Shown piece by piece: positions 28,345 to 36,067 of a DNA stretch of 36,067 nt (position 1 is the stretch's first letter; each line of letters starts with the position of its first letter). The DNA comes from Candidatus Omnitrophota bacterium (GTDB lineage Bacteria; Omnitrophota; Gorgyraeia; JABMRJ01). The stretch is taken from positions 1-36,067 of the forward strand of contig JABMRJ010000118.1 of NCBI GenBank assembly GCA_013202745.1. Reading direction: 5' to 3'. The notes below the pieces were generated by a model. That model was not told the origin of the DNA. It did not search any database and was given only the letters and a program-made list of their open reading frames with translations. The position numbers were made by a program, and so were the translations under genes.

Positions 28345-29595
28345 ATGGTAAAGAAAAAAGGAAAGAGAAGCAAGATATATATCCTGGATGTAACGAACAG
28401 GGATGGTGTGCAGACTTCCAAACTCGGACTGGCGAAGCTCGAGAAGACGATGCTCAATATGTACCTCAGTGACATGGGTGTCTACCAGAGCGAGTTCGGG
28501 TTTCCCGTTACGCTGCATGAGACCAACTATATTAATGCCAACCTGGAGCTTGTAAAGATGGGCGTCATTAAGCCTATGATCTTGAGCGGATGGATAAGGG
28601 CGATAAAGGATGATGTGAAGAAGGCCTTAAGACTTACCAGGGTAAAGCACCTCAATCTTTCTATATCTACTTCAGAGCAGATGACGCGCGGCAAGTTCCA
28701 GGGCAGGAAGACGAGAGATGATATACTCAGGATGATGACCGGCGCTGTCGATCTTGCAAGGAAGAAGGGTGTCAAGATCCTGGGAGTGAATGCAGAGGAC
28801 GCCTCGCGTACAGACGACGAGTTCCTTATAAAGTTCTCAAAGGCAGCGCGTGACCACGGGGCAGACAGGATAAGATACTGCGATACCCTTGGGTATGACG
28901 ATCCATTTACTATCTACAGGAGGATAAGACAGCTTGCAAGCGAAGTCAGGCTCCCTATAGAGATACATTGCCATAATGACCTGGGTATGGTGGTGGCCTG
29001 CAGCGTAGCCGGGGCCAAGGCAGCCATAGACAGCGGTGTAGACGCTTATATAAATACGACAGTAAATGGGATGGGCGAGCGCGCAGGTAATGCGGATCTC
29101 GTAAGCGTCATCCTTGCTATAAAGTATTCAAGCGGTTTTGGCGGAAAGTACATACTGGATGAGAATATAAAGCTGAATAATGCATGGAGACTGGCGAAAT
29201 ATGCTTCCTATGCATTCGGGGTTCCCATACCTATAAATCAGGTGGCTGTAGGATCAAATGCATTTGCACACGAGTCAGGTATACATGCAGACGGAGCCCT
29301 TAAAGACAGGCGCAATTACGAGCTATATGATTTCGAGGAACTCGGAAGGGGCGACCCGGAGCTAATAGAGACGGGCAGGCAGATTACAGCAGGCGAATAC
29401 AGCGGTATCAAAGGTTTCAGAAATGTCTACGAGAGGCTTGAGATAAAGTTCAAAAACGACAAAGAGGCGACAGAGATACTCGATCTCGTAAGATACGCGA
29501 ACGTACATACCCAGAAACCGCTGACAAGCGACGAACTTAAGTTTATTGCCAAGTATCCGGCTGTTACCAAGAAGATCCTTACAATGGCCCCGTAA
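28345..29595 (+). CDS. Homocitrate/isopropylmalate/citramalate synthase-family (DRE-TIM metallolyase) enzyme
   Basis: DVTNRDGVQTSKLG, IEIHCHNDLGMVVA metal-binding HxH, NTTVNGMGERAGNADLVSV; no LeuA-type regulatory domain visible. Confidence 0.88.
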   Translation: MVKKKGKRSKIYILDVTNRDGVQTSKLGLAKLEKTMLNMYLSDMGVYQSEFGFPVTLHETNYINANLELVKMGVIKPMILSGWIRAIKDDVKKALRLTRVKHLNLSISTSEQMTRGKFQGRKTRDDILRMMTGAVDLARKKGVKILGVNAEDASRTDDEFLIKFSKAARDHGADRIRYCDTLGYDDPFTIYRRIRQLASEVRLPIEIHCHNDLGMVVACSVAGAKAAIDSGVDAYINTTVNGMGERAGNADLVSVILAIKYSSGFGGKYILDENIKLNNAWRLAKYASYAFGVPIPINQVAVGSNAFAHESGIHADGALKDRRNYELYDFEELGRGDPELIETGRQITAGEYSGIKGFRNVYERLEIKFKNDKEATEILDLVRYANVHTQKPLTSDELKFIAKYPAVTKKILTMAP

Positions 29596-29610
29596 ATTAT
29601 GGAGGAGAGG

Positions 29611-30336
29611 ATGAAAAGATTTAGCATTAAAGAAATTGCAGCAGGTTTTTTAGCAGGTTTGTTATCTCTATTTCTTGTATCCGGGATTCTGGCCCAGACA
29701 GATGATGAAGGTTTTGTAAAGAGGATGATAGGTAAGTTTAAGGATGAAGAGGCAAAGGTAGAGGAGTCAGGAGCTGTAATGCCTATGCCTATGCCGAAAG
29801 CGGCCCCAGCCCCTGTCCCCGAACCGGAAGATTTAGTCGATGTAGGGGAAGCGGGCGGAAGGACTATAGCAGATTTTACAGATAAAGAGATAGCGGATAG
29901 GATAAAGAGCGTCCTGGAACGCCGTTTTGAGATCATCAATTTTATTGGAGAATTGAAGTCTGTGACTGATGAGAATGGCGTCTCATACCTGGTATATTTG
30001 GATCCTGAGGATGGCACTACGACAAAATTGAGCGAACTTCCAAGACAACTATTGATAAGGGTATTAAACAGGGTAAACGGTGAGATGAACCGCCTGAATA
30101 ATGAAGCCATCATGAGGCAGGTCCAGCAGATACAGCAGCAGGCGCAGATGGTGAATAGGATCTCTCAGCAGCAGGCACCAAAGGTTTACCAGCCGCCGCC
30201 CCAGCCGCCTAGACCGCCACAGCCGCCGCCGCAGCCTCCTAAGATATATACGCCTCCGCAGCCTCCGCCTAGGCCACCGGTAAACCAGACTCCTCCCCGT
30301 GCGGGCGGGTTGCCCCAAGGGGCACCAAAAAGATAG
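29611..30336 (+). CDS. Predicted exported protein with Pro/Gln-rich C-terminus
   Basis: N-terminal signal sequence MKRFSIKEIAAGFLAGLLSLFLVSGILAQ; C-terminal PPPQPPRPPQPPPQPPKIYTPPQPPPRPP. Start at 29611 preferred because ATG 29599 is part of the SD GGAGGAGAGG. Confidence 0.8.
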   Translation: MKRFSIKEIAAGFLAGLLSLFLVSGILAQTDDEGFVKRMIGKFKDEEAKVEESGAVMPMPMPKAAPAPVPEPEDLVDVGEAGGRTIADFTDKEIADRIKSVLERRFEIINFIGELKSVTDENGVSYLVYLDPEDGTTTKLSELPRQLLIRVLNRVNGEMNRLNNEAIMRQVQQIQQQAQMVNRISQQQAPKVYQPPPQPPRPPQPPPQPPKIYTPPQPPPRPPVNQTPPRAGGLPQGAPKR

Positions 30337-30345
30337 AAAGGGTAG

Positions 30346-31620
<1,275 letters not shown>

Positions 31621-31634
31621 AGTATGGAGGTGGT

Positions 31635-33749
31635 ATGAAGTTCGATTTACTATGGCTTGCGCCTGTGGGATCTATAGTCGCACTATTATTCGCTACATAT
31701 TTGGTAATTAAAATATTAAAAGAGCCTGCGGGTTCACCGCAGATGATAAGTATACAGAATGCCATAAGTGAAGGCGCACAGGCCTATATAAAAAGGCAGT
31801 ACGGGGTGCTCATAATATTCTTTGCGCTTATGTTTATACTCCTTATGGTGCTCGTCTCGGCAGGTTATCTTCCTATATTCGTTCCGTTCGCCTTTTTAAC
31901 GGGCGGTTTCTTCAGCGGCCTATCCGGATATATCGGGATGACCGTTGCGACCAAGGCAAATGCCCGCACGGCAAATGCCGCGAAACAGAGCTTAAATAAA
32001 GGGCTGCGTGTCGCCTTCTCAAGCGGCTCTGTCATGGGTTTTTGCGTAGTGGGATTGGGGCTTCTTGATTTAAGCATATGGTATTATGTCCTTGATTATT
32101 ATTACTCCCACGTAAATATAGTTACTGACCAGATGCTCAAGATACAGTATATAACGAGCACTATGCTTACCTTTGAGATGGGCGCAAGCTCTATGGCGCT
32201 CTTTGCCCGCGTAGGCGGCGGCATATTTACCAAGGCGGCCGATGTAGGCGCTGACCTGGTAGGCAAGATAGAATCGAATATACCTGAAGATGACCCAAGG
32301 AACCCCGCGGTAATAGCCGATAATGTCGGCGACAATGTAGGTGATGTAGCGGGTATGGGCGCGGACCTTTATGAGTCCTATGTGGGCTCTATCGTAGCTA
32401 CCATGGTCCTCGCCGTTGCGGGCGGTTTCGGGCTGGCAGGCGTTACAGTACCTCTTGTTATGGCTGCGATTGGCCTGCTCTCAAGCATAATAGGCAGTTT
32501 CTTTGTAAGATCGAGAGAAAAGGCCGACCAGGGTGAGCTCCTCTTTGCGCTCAGGAAGGGTATATTTATAAGCGCCGGATTGATAGCAATCCTTTCATTC
32601 TTTATAATCAAATACACACTTGGCCTTGAACATATAGGCGTATATGGATCTATAATAACGGGCCTATTGGCGGGTATAATTATAGGATTATCGACGGAAT
32701 TCTTTACATCGGACAGGTATAAGCCCACAAGGACTCTCGCATCTTCATCGCTTACAGGCCCTGCGACCGTAATAATAAGCGGCATGTCTCTGGGCATGAT
32801 GTCAACAGCGGTCCCTGTCATTACAGTAAGCATAGCGATACTGGCCAGCTACTACCTGGCAGGCTTGGGCGTAGCCGAGCACCTTAAATTTAACGCCGGT
32901 CTATATGGTGTAGGTATCTCTGCGGTCGGCATGTTGAGCACATTGGGGATTACGCTAGCAACCGATGCATACGGGCCTGTAGCAGACAATGCCGGCGGCA
33001 TAGCGGAGATGGCAAAGGAGCCGCCGTATGTACGTGAGAGGACCGATGCGCTCGACTCCCTGGGTAATACTACAGCGGCTACCGGAAAGGGCTTTGCGAT
33101 AGGCTCTGCCGCACTCACGGCGCTCGCGCTTATAGCTGCGTACCGCAATGAGATAGAGCTCCTCGGGGTGAAGCTATCTTTAAGCCTCCTGGATCCGCGT
33201 ATAATAGTAGGTATCTTTATAGGCGGGATGCTCCCGTTTCTATTCTCAGCGCTTACCATGCGTGCTGTTGGAAGGGCTGCAGGAGCAATAGTGATTGAGG
33301 TAAGGAGGCAATTTAGAGAGATAAAAGGCATCATGACCGGAGAGGCCAAGCCGGATTATGCAAATTGCGTTCTCATATGCACAAAAGCCGCACAACGTGA
33401 GATGATAGCACCTGCTGTGTTAGCATTGACAGCGCCGATTATCGTAGGATTCTTCTTCGGCGTAGGGGCGGTAGTAGGACTCCTTACAGGGGCCCTTGCA
33501 AGCGGTTTTGTAATGGCGATAATGATGGCCAATGCCGGCGGCGCCTGGGATAATGCAAAGAAATACGTCGAGAAGGGCGCCTACGAAGGTAAGGGTTCAG
33601 CTCAGCATAAAGCGCTCGTTGTGGGTGACACGGTAGGAGATCCTTTTAAGGATACATCCGGGCCGAGCCTCAATATATTGATAAAACTTATGTCAATGGT
33701 CTCTGTGGTATTCGCATCATTCATAGTAGCCAATACGTTGATGAAATGA
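31635..33749 (+). CDS. hppA: Membrane-bound ion-translocating pyrophosphatase (K+-dependent type)
   Basis: [80 protein letters not shown]; ~16 TM; SD GGAGGTGG. Confidence 0.97.
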   Translation: MKFDLLWLAPVGSIVALLFATYLVIKILKEPAGSPQMISIQNAISEGAQAYIKRQYGVLIIFFALMFILLMVLVSAGYLPIFVPFAFLTGGFFSGLSGYIGMTVATKANARTANAAKQSLNKGLRVAFSSGSVMGFCVVGLGLLDLSIWYYVLDYYYSHVNIVTDQMLKIQYITSTMLTFEMGASSMALFARVGGGIFTKAADVGADLVGKIESNIPEDDPRNPAVIADNVGDNVGDVAGMGADLYESYVGSIVATMVLAVAGGFGLAGVTVPLVMAAIGLLSSIIGSFFVRSREKADQGELLFALRKGIFISAGLIAILSFFIIKYTLGLEHIGVYGSIITGLLAGIIIGLSTEFFTSDRYKPTRTLASSSLTGPATVIISGMSLGMMSTAVPVITVSIAILASYYLAGLGVAEHLKFNAGLYGVGISAVGMLSTLGITLATDAYGPVADNAGGIAEMAKEPPYVRERTDALDSLGNTTAATGKGFAIGSAALTALALIAAYRNEIELLGVKLSLSLLDPRIIVGIFIGGMLPFLFSALTMRAVGRAAGAIVIEVRRQFREIKGIMTGEAKPDYANCVLICTKAAQREMIAPAVLALTAPIIVGFFFGVGAVVGLLTGALASGFVMAIMMANAGGAWDNAKKYVEKGAYEGKGSAQHKALVVGDTVGDPFKDTSGPSLNILIKLMSMVSVVFASFIVANTLMK

Positions 33750-34435
33750 TAGATAAAGCCGATTTGCCAAGGCACATCGCCATAATAATGGACGGAAACG
33801 GCAGATGGGCAAAGATTCACAACCTTCCCAAGATAGCCGGGCACCGCAAGGGCGTAGAGGCTGTAAGAGAGGCCGTCACATACTGCCGCGCGGAAGGCAT
33901 CCAGGTGCTTACCGTCTATGCATTCAGCACAGAGAACTGGAACAGGCCCAAGAAAGAGGTAGGGGCTTTGATGGCCCTCCTTGGAGAAGAGATTAGTAAA
34001 GAGACGGATAACTTAAAGAAGAATGATGTCCGCCTATCTTTCATAGGAAGGATAGATGACCTGCCGGGCCCTCTTTTAAAGAGGATAAGAGAATCAGAAG
34101 ATAGGACTAAAGCATGCAAGGGCTTGATATTCAATCTCGCTATAAATTACGGCGCAAGGAGCGAGATAATAGACGCTGTAAATAAGATATTAAGTGGTCC
34201 AAAGAAAGAGATAAAGGAAGAGGAGTTTAGTAGCTTCCTCTATACAAAAGGCCTTCCGGACCCGGACCTTCTCATAAGGACAAGCGGCGAGATGCGTATA
34301 AGCAACTTCCTGTTATGGCAGGCATCTTATGCAGAGTTCTATTTTACTGAAAAACTCTGGCCGGATTTTACAAAAGCGGACTTAAAAGAGGCCATAGAGA
34401 CTTACCAAAAGAGGTCACGCCGTTTCGGCAAATAG
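33746..34435 (+). CDS. uppS: Isoprenyl transferase / undecaprenyl diphosphate synthase
   Basis: [67 protein letters not shown]. Confidence 0.97.
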   Translation: MIDKADLPRHIAIIMDGNGRWAKIHNLPKIAGHRKGVEAVREAVTYCRAEGIQVLTVYAFSTENWNRPKKEVGALMALLGEEISKETDNLKKNDVRLSFIGRIDDLPGPLLKRIRESEDRTKACKGLIFNLAINYGARSEIIDAVNKILSGPKKEIKEEEFSSFLYTKGLPDPDLLIRTSGEMRISNFLLWQASYAEFYFTEKLWPDFTKADLKEAIETYQKRSRRFGK

Positions 34436-34437
34436 CG

Positions 34438-35253
34438 ATGAGGACATTCATAAAAAGATTCATAAGCTCGTTACTCTTCATACTCCTTGTAGTATTTACC
34501 TTATTTATAGCCCCGACGTGGTTTTTCTCGCTCATCACCACCCTGTTGATAGGGGTCGGCCTGTATGAATTCTATACTATGGTCGAGAAGAGGGATATAT
34601 TCGTATTCAGGTACTTCGGCATAATACTGGGCGTCCTCGTCCCTTTGAGCATACACCTTAAGGCCGGCGGGATTATACCGGATATAGAGCCCCTCCTCAT
34701 AGTCCTCATATGCCTAATCACCGTCATGGTCCAGCTTACCAGGCGTGACAGCTCCGAGGCCTTGAAAAGGATGTCAGTAACACTCTTTGGTATTCTTTAT
34801 ATAAGCTGGCTCTTCTCATTTATAATTAAGATAAAGTTCCTCACAAACGGCGCACCCTTGTGTGCATTCCTCATACTGGTGACAAAAGGCGGGGATATAG
34901 GGGCATATTTAGTAGGGAGCCTCGTAGGAAAACACGCCCTGATACCGAGGATAAGCCCGAAGAAGTCCGTAGAGGGGCTTATCGGCGGGCTCTTATTCAG
35001 TTTTGTAATAGCCATTCTCTTTAGGCCGTTTTTGCAATTTATCCCTTTTTACCACATACTTATATTGGGTGCACTCCTTGGCATACTCGGACAGATGGGC
35101 GATCTTTCAGAGTCTCTCATAAAGCGCGACTGCGATGTAAAGGATGCAAGCAGCATATTTCCGGGACTGGGCGGGGCGCTCGACATATTAGACAGCCTCT
35201 TATTCACTACCCCGGTCTTCTATTTTTACTTAAAGATGCTATTTAACCTCTAA
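34438..35253 (+). CDS. cdsA: Phosphatidate cytidylyltransferase
   Basis: Polytopic membrane protein; [37 protein letters not shown] and [36 protein letters not shown] are CdsA signatures. Confidence 0.95.
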   Translation: MRTFIKRFISSLLFILLVVFTLFIAPTWFFSLITTLLIGVGLYEFYTMVEKRDIFVFRYFGIILGVLVPLSIHLKAGGIIPDIEPLLIVLICLITVMVQLTRRDSSEALKRMSVTLFGILYISWLFSFIIKIKFLTNGAPLCAFLILVTKGGDIGAYLVGSLVGKHALIPRISPKKSVEGLIGGLLFSFVIAILFRPFLQFIPFYHILILGALLGILGQMGDLSESLIKRDCDVKDASSIFPGLGGALDILDSLLFTTPVFYFYLKMLFNL

Positions 35254-35260
35254 AAATATT

Positions 35261-36067
35261 ATGAAAAGAATTGCGGTATTAGGCTCCACAGGTTCTATAG
35301 GCATAAACGCGCTTAAAGTAATCTCAAAATACCCCCGCCGTTTCAAAGTAACCGCACTTGCATGCGCATCCAATTCCAAGCTCCTTGCGAAACAGGCAAA
35401 GAGATTCAAGCCAAAGGTACTCGGCATAAACGACACATCAAAGATAAGGGGCTTAAGAGATAATCTTGGAGGCATGAACTGCCGCATATTAGGCGGTATA
35501 GAGGCACTCGAAGAGATTGCAGGTTCAGGCTACGCGGACCTTATACTCATTGCTATATCCGGCAATATATCACTCCTTCCTCTTATAAAGGCCATTGAGG
35601 CAAAAAAAGAGATAGCCTTGGCAAGTAAAGAGCCGCTCGTCAGCGCAGGCGATATCGTAATGAGGCTGGCAAAGAAGAAGGGTGTAGATATAATACCCGT
35701 CGACAGTGAGCATAGTGCAATATTTCAGTGTCTTGCGGGAAGAGACGCGAAGGAATTGAAGAATATCTACCTTACGGGATCCGGAGGGCCGTTAAGGTCC
35801 GTAAAGAGATCTCTCTTTGACGCTCTTCCGGCAGCAAGGGTGCTTGCCCACCCAAAATGGCGGATGGGCAGGAAGATATCAGTCGATTCAGCCACTTTGA
35901 TGAACAAAGGGCTTGAAGTAATAGAGGCGAAACACCTATTCAATGTCCCGGAGAAGAGAATAAAGGTCCTGGTCCATCCGGAGGCAATAGTCCATTCCAT
36001 GGTGGAATTTATCGACGGAGCGATCCTTGCACAGCTTGCCATACCGGATATGCGCCTGCCCATACAG
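35261..36067 (+). CDS. dxr: 1-deoxy-D-xylulose 5-phosphate reductoisomerase (truncated at the window end)
   Basis: Translated directly: [30 protein letters not shown]..., [33 protein letters not shown]-like [36 protein letters not shown]. No stop before the window end, so it is absent from the ORF track. Confidence 0.96.
   Translation, partial: MKRIAVLGSTGSIGINALKVISKYPRRFKVTALACASNSKLLAKQAKRFKPKVLGINDTSKIRGLRDNLGGMNCRILGGIEALEEIAGSGYADLILIAISGNISLLPLIKAIEAKKEIALASKEPLVSAGDIVMRLAKKKGVDIIPVDSEHSAIFQCLAGRDAKELKNIYLTGSGGPLRSVKRSLFDALPAARVLAHPKWRMGRKISVDSATLMNKGLEVIEAKHLFNVPEKRIKVLVHPEAIVHSMVEFIDGAILAQLAIPDMRLPIQ

Noticed and set aside
30180-30300. CCGCCGCAGCCTCCT-type DNA repeats as a possible CRISPR or minisatellite
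   Set aside because: These are in-frame Pro/Gln codons of a low-complexity protein tail, with no spacer-repeat architecture.

Overview
This is a gene-dense bacterial window, almost entirely + strand. It resembles an uncultured diderm lineage; Omnitrophota is a low-confidence guess from the gene set and the giant protein. Left end: a ~2020-aa multidomain giant protein (J-domain, three repeats of an unknown unit, duplicated HEALCARFGH domain, Rossmann/methyltransferase-like segment, RsbW-like HATPase). It converges with zero spacing on a beta-repeat protein gene on the minus strand. Next comes a type II secretion / type IV pilus-type cluster: nucleotidyltransferase, E, F, G pilin with its own promoter and terminator, YfhO-like membrane protein, four minor pseudopilins (H/I/J/K-like), PilM-PilN fusion, PilO-like, PilP/GspC-like; no secretin is visible. 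The rest is an LptC-LptA-type fusion plus LptB, tig-clpP-lon (no clpX), a class V aminotransferase with serA, a homocitrate/isopropylmalate synthase-family enzyme with an atypical motif, a Pro-rich exported protein, purA, a K+-dependent-type membrane pyrophosphatase, uppS, cdsA and a truncated dxr. The most interesting items are the giant protein, the minus-strand beta-repeat protein, the secretion/pilus cluster with an embedded GT-C-like protein, the LptC-LptA fusion and its AT-rich inverted-repeat promoter, and the hppA-uppS-cdsA coupling. No tRNA, rRNA, CRISPR or transposase was recognised.
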